A model generated the notes under the pieces. The model saw only the letters and a list, made by a program, of their open reading frames with translations, made no database searches and was not told the DNA's origin. Of a stretch of DNA of 64,000 nucleotides, positions 30,749 to 41,339 are shown piece after piece (the stretch's first letter is position 1; each line of letters begins with the position of its first letter). A program made the position numbers and the translations under genes. Origin of the DNA: Arion vulgaris (lineage: Eukaryota > Mollusca > Gastropoda > Stylommatophora > Arionidae); assembly GCA_020796225.1 (NCBI GenBank), contig CM036767.1, positions 13,606,927-13,670,926 of the forward strand. The letters are read 5' to 3'.

Positions 30749-32506
30749 ATGGCGGTCTACTCTCGAGTAACAAACATTGGGTATGTCAAGTGGCAGAACT
30801 TTCAAGATAGGATAAGAGACCCGAGGTCTCAGCGACGTCTTGTTCTTGTTATTGTATGCATTGCTCTTCTACTGGACAATATGTTATACATGGTTATTGT
30901 ACCTATCATACCAAACTATCTTGCACGAGAGAAAGAGAAACAAAAAGAAACAAAATATATGTATAGATACTATGATGTCACCCATTCTTATAACTTCAGC
31001 GTGGGTATCACTCATAGCTACGTCGTGGCGCACAAGTTGAACTCTAGTGGTCAATTCAAGAATGGAGAAATAGTCAATGTCCCAGAAGACGCAGTTTTAG
31101 CCGTGAACAACACTTTACATCCAGACCATCATGATAATAGAATATATCTGCTGAAGATACCTGTTCCGCCACCACCAATATCGTATGGTGATGAAGGTCT
31201 CGCTATAGGGGTTCTATTTGCTTCTAAGGCTATCTGCCAGCTATTTGTGAATCCCTTTACTGGAGCTCTTATAGACAGGATCGGTTATGATGTTCCCATG
31301 ATGATAGGCTTAACGATTATGTTCTTCTCCACGTCTGTGTTCGCGCTAGGAGACAGTTACGCTGTTCTGTTTCTGGCTAGAAGTCTTCAAGGATTGGGTT
31401 CAGCATTTGCAGATACTTCAGGTTTGGCAATGATAGCTGATCGATTCACGGAAGAATCTGAAAGAACAACATCTCTTGGCATCGCCTTGGCGTTTATCTC
31501 ATTTGGAAGTTTGTTTGCACCTCCCTTTGGAGGAATTTTGTACGAATTTGCAGGTAAAACAGTTCCTTTTGTTATTCTAGCTTTGGTTTGTCTCATCGAT
31601 GGAATTTTAATGGTTCTCGTGATGAAACCAGTACGCTTAGAACGGTCGTTGTTGACGAGAGAAGAACGGCCAAAAGGAACACCCATCTACAAGCTTCTCA
31701 TGGATCCGTACATTGCTATCGCTGCAGGAGCTTTGGCGATGGCTAATGTGTCACTAGCATTCCTGGAACCAACCATCTCGTTGTGGATGAAGGTTACAAT
31801 GGGAGCAGACGAGTGGCAGATTGGATTTTGTTGGCTTCCCGCCTTTATTCCTCATGTGATCGGCGTTTACATTACCGTCAAGCTTGCCTATAAGTTTAAA
31901 CAGTACCAGTGGCTTATGGCGTTGATCGGACTCGCCATAGAAGGCATCTTCTGCTTTTTCATACCCTTCTGCAACAAGTTCTTCGCTGTTATTTTCCCTA
32001 TTATGGGCCTCTGTTTCGGCATTGCTCTTGTTGATACTGCCCTTCTGCCCACCTTGGGATATCTGGTTGATGTTCGACATGCAAGTGTGTACGGAAGTGT
32101 GTACGCTATTGCCGACATTTCCTACTCCCTAGCATACGCCATAGGTCCAATAGTGGCAGGCAGTATCGTCGCCAGCATTGGTTTCATGTGGCTTAACATC
32201 CTAATCTTCTTGACCAACGTAATGTATGCTCCTCTCCTCTTCTTCCTTCGCAACATCTACCTATACAAACCCTTCGACAACGACAACAGTGTTCTCATTG
32301 ATGATCCAACCCCGAAGAGCTACAACACGCACGTACAGAACGGTGGACTGCAACGTAAACAGCAACTTGACGGAGACAACTTCGCTAACCATCTGAAGAT
32401 CAGTAACATGAAGAATAAAGAGATTGACTGCTTCCCGCCCCCAACAGACCCTGATTATGGGTACAGTAGGGACAGTTCCCATAATTTCTACAACCAGATT
32501 CAATGA
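30749..32506 (+). CDS. VAChT: vesicular acetylcholine transporter (VAChT), intronless
   Basis: Loads acetylcholine into synaptic vesicles in exchange for protons; a 12-helix SLC18 transporter of the major facilitator family. The frame gives 585 residues, a little longer than vertebrate VAChT. TM1 (about 31-54) has LLLDNMLYMVIVPIIP with Asp43. The first luminal loop has sequons at Asn82, Asn98 and Asn120. Lys160, the MFS loop GALIDRIG (172-179) and the TM5 motif PPFGG (258-262) follow. Glu340, His369, Asp429 (LVDTALLPTL) and Asp456 (YAIADISYS) match the proton/substrate residues of VAChT. TM11-12 SLAYAIGPIVAG favours VAChT over VMAT. The cytosolic tail has DNSVLI (512-517), a [DE]xxxL[LI] sorting signal. 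I chose the ATG at 30749 (GAAGATGG context). The frame continues upstream only through the minisatellite. A single coding exon is typical of VAChT inside a ChAT intron. Confidence 0.96.
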   Translation: MAVYSRVTNIGYVKWQNFQDRIRDPRSQRRLVLVIVCIALLLDNMLYMVIVPIIPNYLAREKEKQKETKYMYRYYDVTHSYNFSVGITHSYVVAHKLNSSGQFKNGEIVNVPEDAVLAVNNTLHPDHHDNRIYLLKIPVPPPPISYGDEGLAIGVLFASKAICQLFVNPFTGALIDRIGYDVPMMIGLTIMFFSTSVFALGDSYAVLFLARSLQGLGSAFADTSGLAMIADRFTEESERTTSLGIALAFISFGSLFAPPFGGILYEFAGKTVPFVILALVCLIDGILMVLVMKPVRLERSLLTREERPKGTPIYKLLMDPYIAIAAGALAMANVSLAFLEPTISLWMKVTMGADEWQIGFCWLPAFIPHVIGVYITVKLAYKFKQYQWLMALIGLAIEGIFCFFIPFCNKFFAVIFPIMGLCFGIALVDTALLPTLGYLVDVRHASVYGSVYAIADISYSLAYAIGPIVAGSIVASIGFMWLNILIFLTNVMYAPLLFFLRNIYLYKPFDNDNSVLIDDPTPKSYNTHVQNGGLQRKQQLDGDNFANHLKISNMKNKEIDCFPPPTDPDYGYSRDSSHNFYNQIQ

Positions 32507-32589
32507 TGACAATGTAGTTGTTTGTCGGGATAGAGCACGGCGTTGAATGTATCGTCTGTATTTGAGAGTGTATAACGTGTATATGCGTG

Positions 32590-33658
32590 TTTGTCTAACA
32601 GTGTATAACATGTACTTGAGAGCTTACCTGAGAGTGTACCTGAGAGTGTACCTGCAAGTTTACTTGAGAGCATACTAGAGAACGTACCTTAGAGCGTCCC
32701 TGAGAGCGTACCTGAGAGTGTACATGAGAGTGTACCTGAGAGCGTACATGCAAGTGTACCTGAGAGTGTATCACATGTACCTGCAAATGTATGTGAGAGC
32801 GTACGTGAGAGTGTACCTGCGAGTGTACATGACAGTGTACCACATGTACCTGAGAGTATGTTACATGTACCTGAGAGTGTATCACATTTACCTGAGAGTG
32901 TATCACATGTATCTTAGAGTGTATCACACGTATCTGAGAGTGTATCACATATACCTGAGAGTGTATCACATATACCTGAGCGTGTATCACATGTATCTGA
33001 GAGTGTATCACATGTACCTGTAAGTGTATCACATGTACCTGTAAGTGTATCACATGTACCTGTAGGTGTGTCACATGTACCTGTAAATGTATCACATGTA
33101 CCTGAGAGTGTATTACATGTACATGAGAGCGTACATGTAAGTGTATCACATGTACTTATAAGTGTATCACATGTACCTGAGAGTGTATCACATGTACCTG
33201 AGAGTATAACTGAGGGTGTATCACATGTACATGAAAGCGTATCACAAGTATCTGAGAGTGTATCACATGTACCTGTAAGTGTATCACATGTACCTGAGAG
33301 TGTAACTGAGGTTGTATCATATGTACCTGTAAGTGTATCACATGTACCTGTCAGTGTATCACATGTACCTGTAAGTGTATCACATGTACCGGAGAGTGTA
33401 TCACATATACCTGTAAGTGTATCACATGTACCTGTCAGTGTATCACATGTACCGGAGAGTGTATCACATATACCTGTAAGTGTATCACATGTACCTGTAA
33501 GTGTATCACATGTACCTGTCAGTGTATCACATATACCTGTAAGTGTATCACATGTACCTGTCAGTGTATCACATATACCTGTAAGTGTATCACATGTACC
33601 TGTCAGTGTATCACATGTACCGGAGAGTGTATCACATATACCTGTAAGTGTATCAAGA
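32590..33658. repeat. 12/21-bp minisatellite downstream of VAChT
   Basis: Starts as GAGAGTGTACCT units and becomes GTGTATCACATGTACCTGTAA (21 bp), about 50 units in all. Blocks of variants (CCGGAGAG, CTGTCAG) recur in a higher-order pattern near 33380-33640. Long open frames on both strands are artefacts. Confidence 0.95.
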
Positions 33659-33676
33659 GAAAAATTGACGATATAT

Positions 33677-33682
33677 AATAAA
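33677..33682 (+). promoter_or_regulatory. candidate VAChT polyadenylation signal
   Basis: First AATAAA I find after the VAChT stop codon, just beyond the minisatellite. If used, the 3' UTR would be about 1.2 kb and mostly repeat. Confidence 0.3.
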
Positions 33683-33956
33683 AAATAGATACAAGTAATG
33701 AAAGCATATCTTGGACTTGTCATTATGTCTCCGATATGTTGTTGGTGTTCTCATGTTATGTTATATGGATTGCTTACATAAATATGCCAATGTAACCTGA
33801 CGAAGATCTTTTTGTAGAAACATTGGTTAGATATAACCGTCTTATCAGTCTGAATCATCCTGCTACATGATAGTTTTGTTGAGACATTTGTCTCGTTGAG
33901 ATATATTCTTCTCGTTGAGATACATTCTTCTCGTTGAGATACATTCGTCTTGTTGA

Positions 33957-34688
33957 TTGCTCTAATATATTTCCTTCTGTGTCCCATAATTTCTCTAATA
34001 TATTTTCTACCTTGTCCCATGATTTCTCTAATATATTTTCGACCTTATCCCATAATTTCTCTAATATATTTTCTACCTTGTCCCATGATTTCTCTAATAT
34101 ATTTTCTCCCATGTCCCATAATTTCTCCAATATATTTTCTACCATGTCCCATGATTTCTCTAATATATTTTCTACCATGTCCCATGATTTCTCTAATATA
34201 TTTTCTACATTGTCCCATGATTTCTCTAATATATTTTCTACCATGTCCCATGATTTCTCTAATATATTTTCTACCTTGTCCCATGATTTCTCTAATATAT
34301 TTTCGACCTTATCCCATAATTTCTCTAATATATTTTCTACCTTGTCCCATGATTTCTCTAATATATTTTCTACCATGTCCCATGATTTCTCTAATATATT
34401 TTCTACCTTGTCCCATGATTTCTCTAATATATTTTCTACCATGTCCCATGATTTCTCTAATATATTTTCTATCTTGTCCCATGATTTCTCCAATATATTT
34501 TCTACCTTGTCCCATGATTTCTCTAATATATTTTCTACCTTGTCCCATGATTTCTCTAATATATTTTCTACCTTGTCCCATGATTTCTCTAATATATTTT
34601 CTACCATGTCCCATGATTTCTCCAATATATTTTCTACCTTGTCCCATGATTTCTCCAATATATTTTCTACCTTGTCCCAAGATTTCTC
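33957..34688. repeat. 33-bp minisatellite, about 22 units
   Basis: Unit CCCATGATTTCTCTAATATA then TTTTCTACCTTGT. It is a multiple of three, so several frames on both strands are open for 260 codons. Strong pyrimidine bias on the + strand. Confidence 0.96.
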
Positions 34689-34862
34689 TAATATATTTCT
34701 CCACTTTGCCCCGTGATTGCTCTAATATATTTCTCCACTTTGCCCCGTGATTGCTCTAATATATTTCTCCACTTTGCCCCGTGATTGCTCTAATATATTT
34801 CTCCACTTTGCCCCGTGATTGCTCTAATATATTTCTCCACTTTGCCCCGTGATTGCTCTAAT
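34689..34862. repeat. 35-bp minisatellite, five units
   Basis: Unit CGTGATTGCTCTAATATATT then TCTCCACTTTGCCCC, clearly related to the 33-bp unit it adjoins. Confidence 0.95.
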
Positions 34863-34869
34863 TGAAGAA

Positions 34870-35170
34870 GTTAACATCAAACTGAGACCCCAGCCCATCT
34901 CAACATGTGATTAGCATTGATCATTCATGTCGTGCTACGCTCATTCAAGAGGAAGTTTATGTTTTTGACACCAGGCATGTCAAGACGCGAGAGAATTTAA
35001 TGTCGGTAAAAATAACCCAGCAAGTGGTCATATTTCATTGCATTTATCAATGTCAAGATGAAGCTGCCATTTTGACTGGAAATGACAAGAAATTCTGGAA
35101 CTAGCAGATTCAGAAATTGAAGTTCAATTGTAGTTGTTGCATGCATCGTTAAGTGTGCTCAACACAGATA
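34870..35170. other. unassigned stretch
   Basis: A 65-codon frame at 34907-35104 has no recognisable domain. Nothing else seen. Confidence 0.3.
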
Positions 35171-35171
35171 G

Positions 35172-35630
35172 CAGGGGTTTCTGTGGTGTAGAGGTTATGT
35201 GATCGTCTCTCGTGCCAAATGTACCAGGTTCGCTCCCTCGTAGAGCCATTTTGATATTTTTCAAGAGATCCCTGATCTCAGTACAGATGAGATCGAGTTC
35301 CTAGTCCTATCGGAGAAGGACGATAAAACGTAGGTCCTGTGTTGAATTTGAGCACGTAAAAGAACCACTAGCAGCTCAAAATCGAGAAGAGCAGGCTGAA
35401 AAGCCGCTGACGGGCAAAATTCATTAGAAAATATTTTTTAGAAATTTCTACAAAAATACCATCTTCATCATCCTCAAAATTACATCGGTGACCCTCGCCG
35501 GTGCTACAGAGTTCCTGCACTTCAGTTGAGATCTTCCTGTGTAAGAAAGAGATCGGAGCATGCATGATTACTCATTGAAGTGCAATGATGAAGGTCCTAT
35601 CAATCAATCAATCAATCAATCAATCAAACA
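35172..35630 (+). mobile_element. SINE-L, full-length reference copy
   Basis: About 455 bp: tRNA-like head (GTTTCTGTGGTGTAGAGGTT, B-box-like GGTTCGCTCCC), GAGATCCCTGATCTCAGT stem, a long body with CTCGCCGGTGCTACAGAG, and a CAATCAATCAATCAATCAAT tail. Confidence 0.85.
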
Positions 35631-35890
35631 CTGATATCATTTCTGATATCCCCAAGACAACATCAATATCCTATTAAAGAGCTGACAATCGGAACGGAAG
35701 ACGGTACACACACATGTTTATTTGGTTCCTTACATCTATTTAACACATGCCACAGTTCTCACACGGCCCGTGTTTATCATTTCTTAGAAGTGTCTTCAGC
35801 ACATTCTATTTTTTTTCAATTAGCTCTACCACAGACTTTGATTTTATTTGATAGCATTTCCTCGGGGCGGAGGAAAACGATCATCTACAC

Positions 35891-36149
35891 CCCTGTTTCC
35901 CAACGTGGGGCCCACGCCCCACAGGGGGACATTTTCATCGTTAAGGGGGCAATGGACTCGTTCAGAGTTTAACTAATGTTAATGATGTTGCAAAACCGAT
36001 ATCTCGGCTTTTGGATCTCTGTTGACAAAAATTAATGTTGCTTAACAATCCCGTTACTGAAGTTTAAAAATTATATAAAAAGGAGGGGGGCATACGAATT
36101 TTCGAAAAGCTTTGGTGGGGCATGGCACAAAAAAGGTTGGGTAACACTG
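35891..36149 (+). mobile_element. MITE-K (hAT type), 8-bp duplication ATCTACAC
   Basis: Ends CCCTGTTTCCCAACG and GGTTGGGTAACACTG are imperfect inverted repeats. ATCTACAC is repeated perfectly at 35883-35890 and 36150-36157. 259 bp, no transposase. Termini resemble MITE-H. Confidence 0.9.
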
Positions 36150-36234
36150 ATCTACACAGTGTTATCTAACTCGACAAGAGCAAAACCTTGTATGAATGTA
36201 TGTGAGTGTACTATGTTTTATGTCTTTAAAAAAG

Positions 36235-36695
36235 GATTGCCTTCATTGCACCGACTTTCCCCATATAGCTCCGTCACTGTCGTCAGAAATTGCACACCAT
36301 GTGCACAGAGTGGTGCACAAAACACGAACTTGGTACCTTCGACAGTAATCATAGGGATCTCATGAGAAATTGCACACCATCTGTCGAGAGTGGTGCACAA
36401 AACACAAACTTGGTACCTTCGACAGTAATCATAGGGATCTCATGAGAAATTGCACACCATCTGTCGAGAGTGGTGCACAAAACACAAACTTGGTACCTTC
36501 GACAGTAATCATAGGGATCTCATGAGAAATTGCACACCATCTGTCGAGAGTGGTGCACAAAAACACAAACTCGGTACCTTCGACAGTAATCATAGGGATC
36601 TCATGAGAAATTGCACACGTGACTCGGTTCGGGTTCGAACCCACAGCTTTCAGAGCGACAGGCAGACGTCTTAACCACTTCGCCATAGAGACCCC
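36235..36695 (-). mobile_element. SINE-B with an 80-bp internal expansion
   Basis: 3' module TGCACCGACTTTCCCCATAT at the left, reversed B box GGGTTCGAACCC near 36632 and the CATAGAGACCCC head at the right. Between them an 80-bp segment (CATGAGAAATTGCACACCAT...) occurs four times. Confidence 0.9.
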
Positions 36696-36736
36696 CCCGT
36701 GTAAGTTAAATGTGTATACTTATGTGTATGTGCGAT

Positions 36737-36744
36737 TGTTTCGT

Positions 36745-36782
<38 letters not shown>
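36737..36782. repeat. TA microsatellite
   Basis: About 20 TA units. Confidence 0.95.
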
Positions 36783-36783
<1 letters not shown>

Positions 36784-36911
36784 ACAAAAGGCTAAACACA
36801 TCTGACCTGATTTTCCATGTTGTGTAGTCGATGCTGTTGATAAGACATTTCAAAACGAGGCTCTTTTCTTAGAGAACAAGCTGGTCGGGGTCTTAACCAC
36901 GCTTGTCTGCA

Positions 36912-38949
36912 CAGCTAAGCGATAAGTGCCACAGCTAGGAGATGAGTGCCACAGCTAGGAGATGAGTGCCACAGCTAAGCGATAAGTGCCACAGCTAGGA
37001 GATGAGTGCCACAGCTAAGCGATAAGTGCCACAGCTAGGAGATGAGTGCCACAGCTAAGCGATAAGTGCCACAGCTAGGAGATGAGTGCCACAGCTAAGC
37101 GATAAGTGCCACAGCTAGGAGATGAGTGCCACAGCTAAGCGATAAGTGCCACAGCTAGGAGATGAGTGCCACAGCTAAGCGATAAGTGCCACAGCTAGGA
37201 GATGAGTGCCACAGCTAAGCGATAAGTGCCACAGCTAGGAGATGAGTGCCACATCTAGGAGATGAGTGCCACAGCTAAGCGATAAGTGCCACAGCTAGGA
37301 GATGAGTGCCACATATAGGAGATGAGTGCCACAGCTAAGCGATAAGTGCCACAGCTAAGCGATGAGTGCCACATCTAGGAGATGAGTGCCACAGCTAAGC
37401 GATAAGTGCCACAGCTAGGCGATGAGCGCCACATCTAGGAGATGAGTGCCACAGCTAGGCGATGAGTGCCACAGCTAGGCGATGAGTGCCACATCTAGGA
37501 GATGAGTGCCACAGCTAAGCGATAAGTGCCACAGCTAGGAGATGAGTGCCACATCTAGGAGATGAGTGCCACAGCTAAGCGATAAGTGCCACAGCTAGGA
37601 GATGAGTGCCACATCTAGGAGATGAGTGCCACAGCTAAGCGATAAGTGCCACAGCTAAGCGATGAGTGCCACATCTAGGAGATGAGTGCCACAGCTAGGC
37701 GATAAGTGCCACAGCTAGGCGATGAGCGCCACATCTAGGAGATGAGTGCCACAGCTAGGCGATGAGTGCCACAGCTAGGCGATGAGTGCCACATCTAGGA
37801 GATGAGTGCCACAGCTAAGCGATGAGTGCCACATCTAGGCGATGAGTGCCACATCTAGGAGATGAGTGCCACAGCTAGGCGATAAGTGCCACAGCTAAGC
37901 GATAAGTGCCACAGCTAAGCGATAAGTGCCACAGCTAAGCGATAAGTGCCACAGCTAAGCGATAAGTGCCACAGCTAAGCGATAAGTGCCACAGCTAGGC
38001 GATAAGTGCCACATCTAGGAGATGAGTGCCACAGCTAGGCGATAAGTGCCACATCTAGGAGATGAGTGCCACAGCTAGGCGATAAGTGCCACAGCTAAGC
38101 GATAAGTGCCACAGCTAGGCGATAAGTGCCACATCTAGGAGATGAGTGCCACAGCTAAGCGATAAGTGCCACAGCTAGGCGATGAGTGCCACATCTAGGA
38201 GATGAGTGCCACAGCTAGGCGATAAGTGCCACAGCTAGGCGATGAGTGCCACAGCTAGGAGATGAGTGCCACAGCTAGGCGATAAGTGCCACAGCTAAGC
38301 GATAAGTGCCACAGCTAGGCGATGAGTGCCACAGCTAAGCGATAAGTGCCACAGCTAGGAGATGAGTGCCACATCTAGGAGATGAGTGCCACATCTAGGA
38401 GATGAGTGCCACATCTAGGAGATGAGTGCCACATCTAGGAGATGAGTGCCACAGCTAAGCGATAAGTGCCACAGCTAAGCGATAAGTGCCACAGCTAGGC
38501 GATGAGTGCCACAGCTAAGCGATAAGTGCCACAGCTAGGAGATGAGTGCCACATCTAGGAGATGAGTGCCACATCTAGGAGATGAGTGCCACATCTAGGA
38601 GATGAGTGCCACATCTAGGAGATGAGTGCCACAGCTAAGCGATAAGTGCCACAGCTAGGCGATGAGCGCCACATCTAGGAGATGAGTGCCACAGCTAAGC
38701 GATAAGTGCCACAGCTAGGCGATGAGCGCCACATCTAGGAGATGAGTGCCACAGCTAAGCGATGAGTGCCACAGCTAGGAGATGAGTGCCACAGCTAAGC
38801 GATAAGTGCCACAGCTAGGCGATGAGTGCCACAGCTAGGAGATGAGTGCCACAGCTAAGCGATAAGTGCCACATCTAGGAGATGAGTGCCACAGCTAGGC
38901 GATGAGTGCCACATCTAGGAGATGAGTGCCACAGCTAGGCGATGAGTGT
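36912..38949. repeat. 20-bp satellite, about 102 units, higher-order structure
   Basis: Units are AGCTAAGCGATAAGTGCCAC, AGCTAGGAGATGAGTGCCAC or ATCTAGGAGATGAGTGCCAC, with the GCGATGAG hybrid. Length is almost perfectly 20 bp throughout. Types alternate (AB)n at the left, then form larger blocks repeating at about 300 bp (37381 vs 37681) and 180 bp (38341 vs 38521). Stop codons fill most frames. Confidence 0.97.
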
Positions 38950-38978
38950 CAAGAAAAATACGTGTCTACTGTCTAAAT

Positions 38979-39654
38979 CATAGATTCTCAAACTTTTTCG
39001 GTCCACCGCCCACTTTGCACGACATAAACTTTGTAACGCCCCCTTCCCAATATAACAGTCTCCCAACGCGCCCCCACCACTCCCCACATATATAAAGCTC
39101 TATTTTCTTTTGACATAGAAAATTGATATATATTTCTGTAATATATGATCAATTTTCACATGACTATTTATATACATGAAATAGAAAAGTGATGAAAAAA
39201 AATGAATGGTGTAAGACGGGCATATGATGAATTAAAATGCAGAATTCAAACTTTAAAGGATTATTTAATCCCAAAATCACGAAAATAATTTATTTTAAAA
39301 TTTATAATATTAATTTGTTCCTTAAGGAGGGAAAAAGAAAACCAGAGGGAAAAAGAAAACGAGGAAGACCAAGAGAGACTCTGCGTAGAACCATCACCAG
39401 AGAAGGCTCAACGATGGGCCTAGTAAACATTAAAGACCTAAAACAGATAGCAACGAACCGCGAGACATGGAGAACTATGACTTCTGCCCTATGCGCCGCC
39501 CACAGGCCCAAGAGGAAAGACTAACTAACCTTAAGGAGCCACCGACCCCTAACCGCATGAACGCCCCCAAATGATTCTGAACCCACTATCGCCCCCTCCC
39601 CTAGAAGTCTTCAGCGCCTACTGGGGGCGGTATCATCCACTTTGGGAACCAATG
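38979..39654 (-). mobile_element. MITE-H, minus strand, with a nested LINE tail
   Basis: Ends CATAGATTCTCAAAC and CTTTGGGAACCAATG. GTCTAAAT / ATCTAAAT (7 of 8) at 38971-38978 and 39655-39662. A LINE is inserted at 39330-39528. Single copy of the segment that is tandemly repeated in 7189-8138. Confidence 0.88.
39330..39528 (+). mobile_element. LINE 3' end inserted in MITE-H, 10-bp duplication
   Basis: Encodes KRKRGRPRETLRRTITREGS then IKDLKQIATNRETWRTMTSA and LCAAHRPKRKD, a LINE C-terminus. CCTTAAGGAG is repeated at 39320-39329 and 39529-39538, so this is a direct insertion of a 5'-truncated LINE. Confidence 0.92.
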
Positions 39655-39769
39655 ATCTAAATATTAACCCTTGAATGCCCAACCCTGCATTTTATGACAC
39701 AATTTGCCACATTGATAAACCAACGCTTATGTTTATTGCGATATAATGCTAGGAATAATATTATTAGGA

Positions 39770-40005
39770 AACCCTTCCTGCAAAGCCCAGTTTCCCCGGA
39801 TTCCCCATATGGCTCGCTCACTCTCCACAGAAATGTCATGCAACATGCAGAGAGTATTACACACACGAACACTGAAAGTCCAGTAACAATCCTAGGCTCT
39901 CTGGATAAATTACACTGACGAATTGAACGGCGCGGTCAGGATTCGAACCTACGACATTCGAAACACAAGAGAATGGCTTAACTATTTAGCCATAGAGATC
40001 CCCCT
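39770..40005 (-). mobile_element. SINE-B, minus strand
   Basis: CCCCATATGGCTCGCTCACT module, reversed B box GGATTCGAACC near 39942 and a TAGCCATAGAGATCCCC head. Confidence 0.78.
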
Positions 40006-40177
40006 CCGTCCCCCACCCCCAGCAATGTTGTATTTGTAACTTAATAGTAAATCCCAATAAATACAAGAAAGAATCTCACTGTATGCCAATATTTTCTCTC
40101 ACTCTCTTTTTGTGGTCTTTTCTTTCTTTCTGTGTAGCAAGAAATTCTGAACTCACAAAGAAAACATTACTCAGATG

Positions 40178-40343
40178 CAGTGGCGGCTCGTGATCATTTT
40201 TGTTGGTGGGGCCAGACAGAAATTTTCGAAAAATCATGGTTTCGATAAGGTTATATTTTAATGTCTAAAATAATAAATACACGTAACACCTTTTTATTTG
40301 GTGGGGCCCGGCTCCACTGGCTCTTAATGACGAGCCGCCGCTG
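40178..40343 (+). mobile_element. MITE-C, 8-bp duplication CTCAGATG
   Basis: CAGTGGCGGCTCGT start, CGAGCCGCCGCTG end. Perfect duplication at 40170-40177 and 40344-40351. Confidence 0.95.
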
Positions 40344-40397
40344 CTCAGATGGTATGATAAGATTACGAACGATAAACACAGAGAAAGAACTAAGCAG

Positions 40398-40930
40398 ATA
40401 CTAATGGAAAAATAGCTAAGGAAGAGACGCTGGCGATGGATAGGACATTCATTGAGAAGACTAACCGGAAGCATTGCAAGACAGACGTTGTTTTGGAACC
40501 CGCAAGGAAAGAAGAGTATGGAAGGCCTAGAAATACATGAAAAGAGAGATGGAGACTGATATTGATATTATATGCATTGCCCGCCTGCTCAGCGTGTTCG
40601 TAGCGAGTTGGACAACGGGTGACAAGCCCTCTGTGAGTGCGGGTTCAATTTCGCGGGCTGGCAGAAAAAGCTACAAATTCTCCAGATTTACGGTGTTCGT
40701 GGCACCGAACCGAAGGGTTACGATGTCCATGGCGCCGAGCCGAAGAGCTGAAAGCTCAGTCTTCTGGATCGGAAAAAAAGAAAAAGGATATGCACGACTT
40801 TGAGAGAACTGGAAGAAATAGCAAGAGAGAGAGAGAGGAAGAGCTGGAAGAAGTTTGTTGAAGACCTGTGCTTCTTTGAGATTTGAAAGCTGAAGAAGAA
40901 GAAGAAGAAGAAGAAGAAGAAGAAAGAAAA
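40398..40930 (+). mobile_element. LINE 3' end interrupted by SINE-A
   Basis: Encodes [20 protein letters not shown] before the SINE and RKSWKKFVEDLCFFEI after it, then a long GAAGAAG tail (40894-40922). Same family as 22640-22934. Confidence 0.85.
40577..40787 (+). mobile_element. SINE-A nested in the LINE
   Basis: Complete head, modules and poly-A end. Short repeat ATATGCA at 40570-40576 and 40788-40794. Confidence 0.88.
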
Positions 40931-40931
40931 G

Positions 40932-41338
40932 ATTGGTGATCACTCACAGATCGGTAATTAGCTCTTTTTAAAATGTTTCTGTTCTCAATCGATCATATTC
41001 TGTTTTTTTAATCTTATTTTTTTCCTGACATTTATTAATTATCAAACGTCATATGTCATCCACTTCTTCTTCTTCTTTGTAATTTGATTTCTCTTTGAGT
41101 TGTTTAATTTCATATATTTCACTGTCCCCATTGTTTGTCTTTTACTATATGCATCCGTCATTTTGTTTGCTCGGTTACGAAGTAAAATTTAAAAAAATAT
41201 TTTAAAAACACATTAATGAGATGGACGGTGAGTGATTTATTTCTATTGTCCTAGTTTGCTTTTTTTTAATCACATGTCAGTGTCATTCAATTGTCATTGT
41301 CAAGAAATGTCATTGTCGTTTAGATGTTTTCAATAATC
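40932..41338. other. unassigned AT-rich stretch
   Basis: Low-complexity T/A-rich DNA. No gene or repeat copy recognised. Confidence 0.35.
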
Positions 41339-41339
41339 G

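Noticed and set aside
30749..32506. VMAT (monoamine transporter) instead of VAChT
   Set aside because: The TM10-TM11 words (LVDTALLPTL, ADISYSLAYAIGPIVAG), the single-exon structure and the acidic dileucine-type tail fit VAChT better.
32595..34750. Cys/Thr, Val/His and Phe/Ser repeat proteins
   Set aside because: Frames of the 21-bp and 33-bp arrays. Open on both strands because unit lengths are multiples of three.
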